64,000 nucleotides of DNA, from contig NZ_AMXA01000012.1 in the NCBI RefSeq assembly GCF_000310145.2, forward strand, positions 49,849-113,848, written 5' to 3'. Positions 42,081 through 50,340 of the stretch are shown in pieces. The translations under genes were made by a program, and so were the position numbers. The notes beneath the pieces were generated by a model. The model made no database searches. It was not told the DNA's origin and worked only from the letters and a program-made list of their open reading frames with translations. Numbering within the stretch: the first letter of the stretch is position 1; each line of letters starts with the position of its first letter. The DNA is from Thauera sp. 28. Its GTDB lineage: Bacteria; Pseudomonadota; Gammaproteobacteria; Burkholderiales; Rhodocyclaceae.

Positions 42081-42779
42081 TCAGGCGGTGCGCTGCTTGC
42101 GGCGGACCGCGCCAAGACCGAGCAGGCCCAGGCTGAGCAGGGCGAGTACCGTGGGTTCGGGCACCGCGCTGGCAGGCGCTGGGGTGAAGCGCACGTTGTC
42201 GATGGACATATCGTCGAGGACGCCGCCTCGAGCAACCTGCTGCAACAGCACCGAGCTGAATGCGGTGTCGCTTACGAGGCCGAAGAAGCCGGAGGTGCTC
42301 GTGCCATTGCGCGGGAAGAGCCCACCGGTGGTAGCGCCACCGAAATCGACGCCGAGTACGGTCAGCTTGTAGGAGTCCGTCGAGTCCGTGTCGCGCCAGT
42401 CGAAGCCGAAGGCGTAGGTCGGGGCGTCGAAGATGAATTCGATCTGGGGACCCCAGCCGCTGCCATTGGCGCCGAAGGTCTGAGAGCCCCAGATCAGTCT
42501 TGCCGTGTTGTCGATCGTGCTTCGTGCCGTGTTCCCGATCCCGACGCCGGGGCCCGTGCCGCGCGGGTTCGCTGCCGCAGTCAGCGTGAAACCGTCGAAG
42601 TCGTAGGCGACGCCATAGCTGAAGCGCCCGAGTGCGCTATCGTTGAAGTCTTCCAGCGCGGTCGTGCCTGCCGCTGCGCTGAAGGCTGCGAGATTGCTGA
42701 AGGTGTTGATCACTGCAGCATTGGCGCTGCTGGCGAGGGCAATGGATGCGGTAAGGGCAATCGCGAGTTTCTTGAGCAT
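42081..42779 (-). CDS. PEP-CTERM sorting-domain protein
   Basis: A 232-aa exported protein. The N-terminal signal peptide is KKLAIALTASIALASSANA. The C-terminus is the exosortase sorting tag: VPEPTVLALLSLGLLGLGAVRRK, that is a PEP motif, transmembrane helix and basic cluster. The mature domain is beta-rich with FDDF-like DFNDSALGRFSYG. Such proteins are anchored or processed by EpsH-type exosortases together with exopolysaccharide and floc formation. No exosortase is in this window. It is the only gene of its transcription unit and has a consensus sigma-54 promoter. Confidence 0.93.
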   Translation of the reverse strand: MLKKLAIALTASIALASSANAAVINTFSNLAAFSAAAGTTALEDFNDSALGRFSYGVAYDFDGFTLTAAANPRGTGPGVGIGNTARSTIDNTARLIWGSQTFGANGSGWGPQIEFIFDAPTYAFGFDWRDTDSTDSYKLTVLGVDFGGATTGGLFPRNGTSTSGFFGLVSDTAFSSVLLQQVARGGVLDDMSIDNVRFTPAPASAVPEPTVLALLSLGLLGLGAVRRKQRTA

Positions 42780-42877
42780 TTCTTTCGTTCCGTCAGAGGC
42801 TGTTCAGACCAGCAGCGGAGAAGGCTGCTGTGCTTTTTGCTGATTTCGAGGCAGCGGTTTTTAAGTGCAGGACTCTA

Positions 42878-42894
42878 AGCAATAGCCGTGCCAG
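42878..42894 (-). promoter_or_regulatory. Sigma-54 (RpoN) promoter of the PEP-CTERM gene
   Basis: Read on the minus strand the sequence is CTGGCACGGCTATTGCT. This matches the -24/-12 consensus YTGGCACGRNNNTTGCW at every defined position. It lies about 100 bp upstream of the PEP-CTERM ATG, giving a predicted transcription start near 42867. Confidence 0.85.
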
Positions 42895-42968
42895 GCAGGA
42901 TTCCGTCGCGGCGAGACGTTCTTCAGGGTGTTCTTGCGCTCACACAGCGCCCAGTTCCCTCATTCATT

Positions 42969-42984
42969 TGTGATGTGTGTCACG
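42969..42984. promoter_or_regulatory. CRP/Vfr-like binding site
   Basis: TGTGATGTGTGTCACG matches TGTGA-N6-TCACA except for the final base. It lies about 75-90 bp upstream of the -24 element of the sigma-54 promoter and about 400 bp before coxB, so it could act on either gene. Confidence 0.45.
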
Positions 42985-43257
42985 GATGATTCGCCGACTG
43001 CCGGATCTGGAACTTGACGGTCGCGCCCTTCTTGCGGGTGCGCGCGCATTCATCGCCAAACGCCATGATCCAGCCATGTGCGGGGTGTAAAAAAAGCCGA
43101 CACACGCCATTTTTGATGCCATCAGTCGAGCCGGGCGGTGCGATGTCGCAGCATCGGAGCACCAGCCTCATGCAGGTAATCCCCAATTGACCGTAGCCCA
43201 TTGATTTTGTGCTTTTTCTCAACTTGGACTAATTCTCCTTAAGGTTCTCGCTGATTC

Positions 43258-43285
43258 TTGCGTTTCCCGATTCCCTGCATATAGT
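43258..43285 (+). promoter_or_regulatory. Candidate coxB promoter
   Basis: TTGCGT (43258-43263) and TATAGT (43280-43285) are separated by 16 bp and lie about 100 bp before the coxB GTG. Confidence 0.5.
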
Positions 43286-43386
43286 GAATCGTCAGGCCGC
43301 GTGCACGACGCGTCCGCCAAGGCCTTTGCATCAGACCTCCGCCTACAGGGTTGCCAAGCTCCCAAACGATAATTAGGAGTCGTGCA

Positions 43387-44550
43387 GTGAGACACCACAT
43401 CCTGAGCGCGTTGTATTCGGCAAGGTATTCGCGGCTGTGCCTTGGCGGTTTGTTCATGTTCTTGTGCCAGGCGGCAATTGCCCAGGAAAGCAGATACAAC
43501 ATGACGCGTGGCGTGACCGAGATCAGCCAGCGCGTGTATGGCCTGCACATGACGATCTTCTACATTTGCGTGGTGATCGCCATCATCGTGTTCGGGCTGA
43601 TGTTCTGGTCCATCGTGCGCCATCGCAAGTCGGCCGGCGCTGTCCCTGCGCAGTTCCACGGCAGCATGAAGATCGAATTGCTGTGGACCGCGATTCCGGT
43701 GGTGATCCTCGTCGTCATGGCCATTCCGGCCACGCAGGCCCTGATCGCGATGGAGGATGCTTCCGAGTCCGATCTGACCGTGCTGGTCACCGGCTCGCAA
43801 TGGAAGTGGCACTACAAGTATCTCGATTACCCGATCGAGTATTTCTCGGTCCTCGCCACCCCGCGGGCGCAGATCTCCAACGAGGCGGAAAAGGACGCGC
43901 TCTACCTGCTCGAGGTCGACAAGCCGCTGGTCATCCCCACCGGCAAGAAGGTGCGCTTCCTGCTCACCGCCGACGACGTGATCCACTCCTGGTGGGTGCC
44001 CGATTTCGCGATCAAGAAGGACGCGATCCCCGGCTTCATCAACGAGACCTGGACGCGGGTCGACAAGCCCGGCCTCTACTACGGCAAGTGTGCTGAGCTG
44101 TGCGGGCGTGACCACGGTTTCATGCCGGTGGCGGTCGAGGTCAAGAGCGAGGCCGACTTCGAAGCCTGGGCGGCCGAGCAGGTCGCGCTGCAGGAGGCGG
44201 CGCGCACGGCCGATGCGGCAGCGACGCCGATGAGCATGGACGAGTTGATGACGCTCGGCGAGAAGGTCTACGGCACGGCCTGCGCCGTCTGCCATCAGGC
44301 TTCCGGCGAGGGCCTGCCTGGCGTGTTCCCGGGCCTCAAGGGCAGCGCCATGGTTACCGCCGACATTCCCGGTCACATCCGCATTGTCGTATTTGGCAAG
44401 GCGGGTACGGCGATGCAGGCCTTCGCCCGCCAGTTGAGCACCAGCGAGTTGGCGGCCGTGATCACCTACGAGCGCAACGCCTGGGGCAACGACACCGGAG
44501 ACATGGTGCAGCCGGCCGACGTGGCCGCCGCGATCCAGGGAGGGGAGTGA
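43387..44550 (+). CDS. coxB: Cytochrome c oxidase subunit II with fused cytochrome c domain
   Basis: A caa3-type subunit II of 387 aa. The GTG start at 43387 is chosen because AGGAG lies 10 bp upstream and it opens a signal-like segment (LCLGGLFMFLCQAAIAQ). Two transmembrane helices follow, then the CuA domain with HSWWVPDFAIKKDAIPGF and GKCAELCGRDHGFMPV (the C-x3-C, His and Met ligands). The C-terminal domain has a c-type heme site CAVCH (residues ~298-302) and a distal Met in GSAMV or TAMQAF. It receives electrons from a cytochrome c or directly from bc1. It starts the coxB-coxA-ctaG-coxC run. Confidence 0.95.
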   Translation: MRHHILSALYSARYSRLCLGGLFMFLCQAAIAQESRYNMTRGVTEISQRVYGLHMTIFYICVVIAIIVFGLMFWSIVRHRKSAGAVPAQFHGSMKIELLWTAIPVVILVVMAIPATQALIAMEDASESDLTVLVTGSQWKWHYKYLDYPIEYFSVLATPRAQISNEAEKDALYLLEVDKPLVIPTGKKVRFLLTADDVIHSWWVPDFAIKKDAIPGFINETWTRVDKPGLYYGKCAELCGRDHGFMPVAVEVKSEADFEAWAAEQVALQEAARTADAAATPMSMDELMTLGEKVYGTACAVCHQASGEGLPGVFPGLKGSAMVTADIPGHIRIVVFGKAGTAMQAFARQLSTSELAAVITYERNAWGNDTGDMVQPADVAAAIQGGE

Positions 44551-44553
44551 GCG

Positions 44554-46152
44554 ATGAGCACAGAACAGACCGGTGCCCTGCACCCCGGCGAGCATCTGGA
44601 CCACGAGCACAAGCCGCGCGGCATCACGCGCTGGCTCTACAGCACCAACCACAAGGACATCGGTACGCTCTACCTGCTGTTCTCGCTGGCGATGCTGTTC
44701 ATCGGCGGCAGCCTGGCGATGGTGATCCGCGCCGAGCTGTTCCAGCCCGGGCTGCAGTTCGTCGATCCGCACTTTTTCAACCAGATGACCACCGTGCATG
44801 GGCTGGTGATGGTGTTCGGTGCGGTGATGCCGGCCTTCGTCGGGCTGGCCAACTGGATGGTGCCGCTGATGATCGGCGCGCCCGACATGGCGCTGCCGCG
44901 GGTCAACAACTGGAGCTTCTGGATCCTGCCCTGCGCCTTCGCCATCCTGCTGTCCACGCTGTTCATGGAGGGGGGTGCCCCGGCGGCCGGATGGACCTTC
45001 TACGCGCCGCTGTCGACCACCTACAGCAGCGACTCCACCGCCTTCTTCGTGCTGGCGGTGCATCTGATGGGCGTGTCCTCGATCATGGGCGCGATCAACA
45101 TCATCGTCACCATCTTCAACATGCGCGCACCGGGCATGACCTGGATGAAACTGCCGCTATTCGTGTGGACCTGGCTCATCACCGCCTTCCTGCTCATCGC
45201 GGTGATGCCGGTGCTGGCCGGCGTGGTGACGATGGTGCTGACCGACAAGTATTTCGGCACCAGCTTCTTCGATGCGGCAGGCGGCGGCGATCCGGTGATG
45301 TTCCAGCACATCTTCTGGTTCTTCGGCCACCCCGAGGTGTACATCATGATCCTGCCGGCTTTCGGCATCATCTCGGCAATCATCCCCACCTTCGCACGCA
45401 AGCCGCTGTTCGGCTACGAGTCGATGGTGGTGGCCACCGCCAGCATCGCCATCCTGTCCTTCCTGGTGTGGGGCCACCACATGTTCACGGTGGGCATGCC
45501 GGTGGCGGCCGAGCTGTTCTTCATGTATGCCACCATGCTGATCGCCGTGCCCACCGGGGTGAAGGTGTTCAACTGGGTGGCGACCATGTGGCGCGGCTCG
45601 ATGACCTTCGAAGTGCCGATGATGTTTGCGCTCGCCTTCATCGTGCTGTTCACCATCGGCGGCCTGTCCGGCCTGATGCTGGCCATCACGCCGGCCGACT
45701 TCCAGTACCAGGACACCTATTTCGTCGTCGCCCACTTCCACTACGTGCTGGTGACCGGCGCGGTGTTCGGAATCATCGCCGGCGTCTATTACTGGCTGCC
45801 GAAATGGACCGGCGTGATGTACAGCGAGCGCCTGGCACAGACCCACTTCTGGTGCTCGCTGGTGTCGGTCAACATCCTGTTCTTCCCGATGCACTTCGTT
45901 GGCCTGGCCGGCATGCCACGCCGGATTCCCGACTACGCCCTGCAGTTTGCCGACCTCAACGCCCTGATGAGCATCGGTGGCCTGCTGTTCGGCCTGTCGC
46001 AGCTGCTCTTCGTATGGGGCGTGGTGCGCTGCATGCGCGGTGTCGGCGACAAGGCCAGCGACCGGGTTTGGGAGGGTGCCCAGGGGCTGGAGTGGGAGAT
46101 CCCCTCGCCGGCGCCATACCACACCTTCGAAACGCCGCCGGTCGTCAAGTGA
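44554..46152 (+). CDS. coxA: Cytochrome c oxidase subunit I
   Basis: Heme-copper oxidase catalytic subunit of 532 aa with 12 transmembrane helices. It contains TTVHGLVMVFG (heme a His), the CuB/Tyr crosslink region FFGHPEVYIMILPAFGIIS, WGHHMFTVGM (CuB His pair), and the heme a/a3 histidines in VVAHFHYVL. The glutamate of the D-channel lies in GHPEV-type A1 enzymes. This is an A-family aa3-type oxidase. It starts 3 bp after coxB. Confidence 0.97.
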   Translation: MSTEQTGALHPGEHLDHEHKPRGITRWLYSTNHKDIGTLYLLFSLAMLFIGGSLAMVIRAELFQPGLQFVDPHFFNQMTTVHGLVMVFGAVMPAFVGLANWMVPLMIGAPDMALPRVNNWSFWILPCAFAILLSTLFMEGGAPAAGWTFYAPLSTTYSSDSTAFFVLAVHLMGVSSIMGAINIIVTIFNMRAPGMTWMKLPLFVWTWLITAFLLIAVMPVLAGVVTMVLTDKYFGTSFFDAAGGGDPVMFQHIFWFFGHPEVYIMILPAFGIISAIIPTFARKPLFGYESMVVATASIAILSFLVWGHHMFTVGMPVAAELFFMYATMLIAVPTGVKVFNWVATMWRGSMTFEVPMMFALAFIVLFTIGGLSGLMLAITPADFQYQDTYFVVAHFHYVLVTGAVFGIIAGVYYWLPKWTGVMYSERLAQTHFWCSLVSVNILFFPMHFVGLAGMPRRIPDYALQFADLNALMSIGGLLFGLSQLLFVWGVVRCMRGVGDKASDRVWEGAQGLEWEIPSPAPYHTFETPPVVK

Positions 46153-46184
46153 GCGTGTGGCGCCAGTAGCAAGGAGCAAGGATC

Positions 46185-46709
46185 ATGACGAGCAACGCAA
46201 GCCTGGTACGGCGCCTGCTGCTGGTGTGCGTCGCGATGTTCGGCTTCGGCTTTGCGATGGTGCCGCTGTACGACGTGTTCTGTCGCATCACCGGCATCAA
46301 TGGCAAGACCGAGGGCGTGGCCGCGGCGCAGCCCGCCGGTGTAGATCTGTCGCGCGAGGTCAGCGTCGAGTTCCTTGCGCGCAGTGATGCCGACATGCCG
46401 TGGACCTTCGTGCCGCTGACCGAGCGCGTAAGGATCCACCCGGGTGACCTGCAGATCGTCGAGTTCGAGGTCGCGAACCGCAGCGGCGAAGCCCTGGTCG
46501 CGACCGCCGTGCCCTCGGTATCACCCGGCGAGGCTGCGCGCTACTTCAAGAAGATCGAATGCTTCTGCTTCGAGGAGCAGGCACTGGCCGCCGGCGAGAC
46601 GCGATCCATGCCGGTGCAGTTCTACATCGATCCTGCACTGCCCGAGCGTTTTCGGAACATGACTTTGTCTTATCGCCTGTACAAGAGCGCCCACACCGCC
46701 AGCCGCTGA
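46185..46709 (+). CDS. ctaG: Cytochrome c oxidase assembly protein CtaG (Cox11)
   Basis: Copper chaperone of 174 aa delivering copper to the CuB site of subunit I. One N-terminal transmembrane helix (RRLLLVCVAMFGFGFAMVPLY) and the periplasmic immunoglobulin-like domain with YDVFCRITGING, then the copper-binding CFCFEEQ motif (KKIECFCFEEQAL). FYIDPALPERFRNMTLSYRLY completes the family pattern. It is 32 bp from coxA. Confidence 0.96.
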   Translation: MTSNASLVRRLLLVCVAMFGFGFAMVPLYDVFCRITGINGKTEGVAAAQPAGVDLSREVSVEFLARSDADMPWTFVPLTERVRIHPGDLQIVEFEVANRSGEALVATAVPSVSPGEAARYFKKIECFCFEEQALAAGETRSMPVQFYIDPALPERFRNMTLSYRLYKSAHTASR

Positions 46710-46769
46710 GCGTCCGTATCCGGGCGGGCTCGCACGCACCGCGGCCCACGCACAAATGGAGGCATGAGC

Positions 46770-47651
46770 ATGAGTACCACGCATCAGAGGTATTACGTGC
46801 CGCACGACAGCGGCTGGCCGATCTTCGGCGCGGTCGCGCTGTTGCTGGTGGGCTACGGGGCCGCATCGTGGGTGACGCAGGCGGGCAAGCCCGAGGGTGG
46901 CAATGGCGTCTATATCTTCTGGGCTGGCATCGCGCTGCTGGTGGTCATGCTGTTCGGCTGGTTCGGCACCGTCATCCGCGAATCGACCAGCGGCCTGTAC
47001 AGCGACCAGCTCGACCGTTCCTTCCGCCAGTGCATGGCGTGGTTCATCTTTTCCGAGGTGATGTTCTTCCTCGCCTTCTTCGGCGCGCTCTTCTACGCAC
47101 GCGTGATCGCGGTCCCCTGGCTGGGCGGAGCAGGCAACAATGCGATGACCGGCGAACTGCTGTGGCCGCAGTTCGACGCGGTGTGGCCGGTGCTGAAGAC
47201 GCCGGGTGGCACCGAGACGCAGCCTATGCCCTGGTCGGGCATCCCGCTCATCAACACGCTGATACTGCTCGCTTCCTCGGTGACGCTGCAGGTCGCGCAC
47301 ACCGCCATCGAGCTCGGCAACCGAGCGCGCCTGAAGGTCTTTCTCGGGCTCACCATCGTGCTCGGTGCGGTGTTCCTCGGCTTCCAGGTCTACGAGTACG
47401 TGCACGCCTACCGCGACCTTGGCCTGCGCCTGGACTCGGGCATCTATGGCAACACCTTCTTTCTGCTCACCGGCTTTCACGGCCTGCACGTCACCATCGG
47501 CGCCATCCTGCTGCTGGTGATCTGGCTGCGCATCGTGATCAAGGACCACTTCACCGCCGACAAGCACTTCGGGTTTCAGGCCGCGGCCTGGTACTGGCAC
47601 TTCGTGGACGTGGTGTGGCTGAACCTGTTCATCTTCGTGTACGTGCTCTGA
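46770..47651 (+). CDS. coxC: Cytochrome c oxidase subunit III
   Basis: Seven-helix subunit III of 293 aa. It has HDSGWPIFGAVALLLVGYG, FGWFGTVIRES, the conserved SEVMFFLAFFGALFYAR and GFHGLHVTIGAILLLVIWLR, and ends with YWHFVDVVWLNLFIFVYVL. Two ATG codons are close. GGAGG is 7 bp from the second (46770) but only 1 bp from the first (46764), so 46770 is preferred. It ends the coxBA-ctaG-coxC unit, facing a small convergent gene. Confidence 0.95.
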   Translation: MSTTHQRYYVPHDSGWPIFGAVALLLVGYGAASWVTQAGKPEGGNGVYIFWAGIALLVVMLFGWFGTVIRESTSGLYSDQLDRSFRQCMAWFIFSEVMFFLAFFGALFYARVIAVPWLGGAGNNAMTGELLWPQFDAVWPVLKTPGGTETQPMPWSGIPLINTLILLASSVTLQVAHTAIELGNRARLKVFLGLTIVLGAVFLGFQVYEYVHAYRDLGLRLDSGIYGNTFFLLTGFHGLHVTIGAILLLVIWLRIVIKDHFTADKHFGFQAAAWYWHFVDVVWLNLFIFVYVL

Positions 47652-47677
47652 ACGGGCGCCGGATGGCGGGGCGGCGT

Positions 47678-47887
47678 TCAGTAGGGGCGTGGATTGGTGG
47701 TCAGCACCCCGGTGGCGAGCAACACCACCAGCAGTGCCATCACCGCCACCGAGAAGTACACGCGACGGGCGAGATAGCGCGACATGCGGGTGTGCGAGCC
47801 ATCGTTCTTCAGCATCACGTAGAGCGCCTGGAACAGGCTGACGATCACCACGGCGAGCAGGATGACGAGCAGGATCTTGATGAACAT
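47678..47887 (-). CDS. DUF2909 twin-transmembrane protein
   Basis: A 69-aa membrane protein with two helices (IKILLVILLAVVIVSLFQALYVML and VYFSVAVMALLVVLLATGV) joined by a short basic loop. It matches the DUF2909 family found next to cox genes in proteobacteria. Its position between coxC and the SURF1 gene, on the opposite strand, is the usual one. Its role in oxidase assembly is presumed, not shown. Confidence 0.88.
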   Translation of the reverse strand: MFIKILLVILLAVVIVSLFQALYVMLKNDGSHTRMSRYLARRVYFSVAVMALLVVLLATGVLTTNPRPY

Positions 47888-47907
47888 GGCGAGGCTCCGC
47901 AGGCGGG

Positions 47908-48681
47908 ATGGCGATGAAGATAACAGCCTTCGGGCGCCGCTGGACCATTCGCTGGCAGTGGGCCCTGGTCAGCCTGGCGGCAAGTGCGCTGCTGGCGAGC
48001 CTGTCCATGTGGCAGCTCCAGCGCGCTACCGAGAAGACGCAGACGCTGGCGCGCATCGCGGCGTGGCAGGCGCAGGGCGCGGTCGGCCTGACGCGGCTGG
48101 CGCATCTGGTGCAGGCCGGCGTTGGGGCGGGCGAGGGCGCGGTCGACGGCCTGCAGGTAGACTTCGAGGCGCGCTGGCTGGCGCCCGCCGTGTGGCTGAT
48201 CGACAACCGCATCGTCGACGGGCGCGCCGGCTACGACGTGCTGATTGCGGTCGCCGATCGCAGCGACCCGCGCGCTGCGGGGCTGGCCGTGCTGCTCAAC
48301 CTCGGCTGGATAGAGGCGCCGGCCGCACGCGATGTCCTGCCATTGCCGGCCATCCCCACGCAACTGCGCGTGCAGGGCATCTTCCGCACCGACGTGGGGG
48401 GACTGCTGCTCGGCACCAACCTCGAGGACCGCGGCAGCTGGCCGATGCGCATACAGCAGGTCGATGTGGACGCGCTCTCTCCCCTGGTGCCGGTAGCGCT
48501 CGTGAGAGGTCTGGTGCATCAGCAGCAGGGCTCGCCCTTTCACATCCACTACCGGCCGGTGGTGCTGCCCGCCGAGCGCCATCGCGCCTATGCCCTGCAG
48601 TGGGCGCTGCTGGCATTGGCGGTGATCGTTGTCGCGCTGGCGGCGGGGCAGTGCAAGGAGCGCCCGCATGAGCAGCCGTAA
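47908..48681 (+). CDS. SURF1 family cytochrome oxidase biogenesis protein
   Basis: A 257-aa SURF1-like protein with two transmembrane helices, one near the N-terminus (WALVSLAASALLASLSMWQLQR) and one at the C-terminus (ALQWALLALAVIVVALAAG). Typical SURF1 strings are LGxWQLxR-like SMWQLQRATEK and the conserved WLIDNRIVDGRAGYDVL. The family helps insert heme a into subunit I. The start could also be the ATG two codons later. It overlaps the next gene by 14 bp. Confidence 0.92.
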   Translation: MAMKITAFGRRWTIRWQWALVSLAASALLASLSMWQLQRATEKTQTLARIAAWQAQGAVGLTRLAHLVQAGVGAGEGAVDGLQVDFEARWLAPAVWLIDNRIVDGRAGYDVLIAVADRSDPRAAGLAVLLNLGWIEAPAARDVLPLPAIPTQLRVQGIFRTDVGGLLLGTNLEDRGSWPMRIQQVDVDALSPLVPVALVRGLVHQQQGSPFHIHYRPVVLPAERHRAYALQWALLALAVIVVALAAGQCKERPHEQP

Positions 48682-49198
48682 GTTCCTGGCCCTGTTCCTG
48701 CTCTGTGCGCTGTTGCCGCTCGCCGCAGCCTGGCTGGCGCTGACGCAGGGCTGGTTTGCCGGCCACGCCAGCAATCGCGGCCAATGGCTGGACCACGAGG
48801 TGCAGGTGCTGCCGGCATCGCCGGGGGGCGATGCCCACTGGCGCCTGGCCTACGTGCAGCCAAGCGACTGTGACGCCGCCTGCGAGGCCGCCGTCGAAGC
48901 GGCCCTGCACATCCTGCAGCAACTGCATGCGGGGCTCGGCCGCAAGCAGGAACAGGTGCGTCCGGTTGTTGTCGCCGCCGCCAGTCCGGCCGTGCTCGAG
49001 CGCTTCCCGAGCGTACGCTGGGAGGCCGCAGCGCTCGCCGATGCCGCGCTCATGCGCCACATCGTGATCGTCAATCGAGCGGGCCTGGCCTTGCTGCGCT
49101 ATGCAGTGGACGGTGACCCGGCGCATGCGGTCCAGGTCGCCGCCGACATCCGTAGCGACCTGCTGCGTCTGCTCAACTACGACAGGAGCGGGGTATGA
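48668..49198 (+). CDS. Conserved membrane-anchored protein of the cox assembly cluster
   Basis: A 176-aa protein of unknown function with one N-terminal transmembrane helix (FLALFLLCALLPLAAAWLAL) and a periplasmic domain with a C-x3-C (DCDAAC) near residue 75. The layout resembles a truncated Sco/thioredoxin-like fold: WRLAYVQPSDCDAACEAA precedes a helical stretch, and a late segment HIVIVNRAGLALLRY resembles the end of Sco domains. It might therefore bind copper or reduce CuA cysteines. It lies between SURF1 and ctaA, overlapping both. Confidence 0.75.
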   Translation: MSSRKFLALFLLCALLPLAAAWLALTQGWFAGHASNRGQWLDHEVQVLPASPGGDAHWRLAYVQPSDCDAACEAAVEAALHILQQLHAGLGRKQEQVRPVVVAAASPAVLERFPSVRWEAAALADAALMRHIVIVNRAGLALLRYAVDGDPAHAVQVAADIRSDLLRLLNYDRSGV

Positions 49199-50265
49199 GG
49201 CGCTTCACCTGGATGGTCAATCTCACTCTCGCGCTGACCCTGATGGTGATCGCGCTCGGCGCCTACACCCGACTCACCGATGCCGGCCTGGGCTGTCCGG
49301 ACTGGCCGGGCTGCTACGGCCGCCTCACCCCTCCGGTGAAGGACGTTCACATCGAGGCCGCGCAGGCACGTTTTCCGGACGCCCAGATAGACCCCTTCAA
49401 GGCCCGCAATGAGATGATGCACCGCTACATCGCGGGCCTGCTCGGCCTGTGCGTGCTGGCGGTCTTCATCCTCGCCCAGCGCCTGCGTCGCGCCCGGGGC
49501 CTGAGCGCGGCGCTGCTGGCGCTGGTGATGTTCCAGGCCGCGCTCGGCATGTGGACGGTCACCATGAACCTGATGCCAGTGGTGGTGGTGGCGCACCTGT
49601 TCGGCGGCTTCGCGCTGCTGTCGATGCTGGTGCTGCTGCGCGTCGAGCTTGGCCGCGACCCTGCCGGACCTGCCGACCCTGTCGAGCCCCGGCTGACCCG
49701 TCTGCTGCCGCTCGCCTGGCTGGGCCTTGCCGTGCTGCTGGCGCAGATTGCGCTTGGCGGTTGGACCTCGGCCAACTACGCCGCGGCTGTGTGCTACCAG
49801 CTGCCCTTCTGCGAAGGCGGCTGGCATGCGCAGTTCTCGTTGCGCGCAGCTTTCAGCCTGCCGCTGGGACATGAGACCTATGAGTATGGCGTGCTGCCCT
49901 ACGAGGCGCGAATGAGCATTCATGTGTTGCATCGCATGGGGGCTCTGGTCGTCACTGCCGTGCTGGCCGGCCTGGTGCTGTTGTGCATGCGCCGAGCCAT
50001 GAGTGCGCGCCTTCGCGGGCTTGCCGCGGCAGTGGGGGTATTGCTGGTGTTGCAGGTGACGCTTGGCTTGATCAACGTGGTCGGGCAGGTGCCGCTCTTC
50101 AATGCGGTTGCCCACAATATGACAGCGGCATGCCTGCTTGCCGCGCTCGTGCTGCTGGTCCGCCAGTTGCATGTGCAGTCGGGCCAGGCCTTGCATGCGC
50201 GAGGGCGTGCAAGACCGGGGGCGGCCTATGGGGTGGCGGTTCAAGGCCCGATGAAGCTGCGCTAG
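49195..50265 (+). CDS. ctaA: Heme A synthase (Cox15/CtaA)
   Basis: An eight-helix membrane enzyme of 356 aa that oxidises heme O to heme A. Seen are the N-terminal ALGAYTRLTDAGLGCPDWPGCYG, a first heme His in MMHRYIAGLLGL, HLFGGFALL, SCxYxPFCEG-like CYQLPFCEGGWHAQ and MSIHVLHRMGALVV, with further His in AVAHNMTAA. The start overlaps the preceding stop (ATGA). It works after CtaB in the same pathway. Confidence 0.95.
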   Translation: MRRFTWMVNLTLALTLMVIALGAYTRLTDAGLGCPDWPGCYGRLTPPVKDVHIEAAQARFPDAQIDPFKARNEMMHRYIAGLLGLCVLAVFILAQRLRRARGLSAALLALVMFQAALGMWTVTMNLMPVVVVAHLFGGFALLSMLVLLRVELGRDPAGPADPVEPRLTRLLPLAWLGLAVLLAQIALGGWTSANYAAAVCYQLPFCEGGWHAQFSLRAAFSLPLGHETYEYGVLPYEARMSIHVLHRMGALVVTAVLAGLVLLCMRRAMSARLRGLAAAVGVLLVLQVTLGLINVVGQVPLFNAVAHNMTAACLLAALVLLVRQLHVQSGQALHARGRARPGAAYGVAVQGPMKLR

Positions 50266-50340
50266 CCACCGAGCCGGGTGTTGCGCACGGGGCGGCCTAT
50301 CGGTATCAGATACAGGGTGTCAGAGCCAGGGGGTACGGAC

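Larger units (their letters stand above)
42780..43386. other. 607-bp intergenic region between the PEP-CTERM gene and coxB
   Basis: The base composition is less GC-rich than the surroundings. It contains, in order, the 5' leader and sigma-54 promoter of the PEP-CTERM gene (minus strand), a CRP-like palindrome at 42969, an A-run at 43090, a small hairpin CGATG-TCGCAG-CATCG at 43141, and a sigma-70-like promoter for coxB at 43258. Minus-strand reading frames of 80-100 codons in it have no supporting features. Confidence 0.6.

Noticed and set aside
43141..43157. Hairpin CGATG-TCGCAG-CATCG as a possible small RNA or terminator
   Set aside because: Only a 5-bp stem and no T-run; too weak to call.
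42980..43550. Two minus-strand reading frames (about 80 and 103 codons) before and over the coxB start
   Set aside because: No ribosome binding site, no homology sign, and one overlaps the coxB signal peptide.
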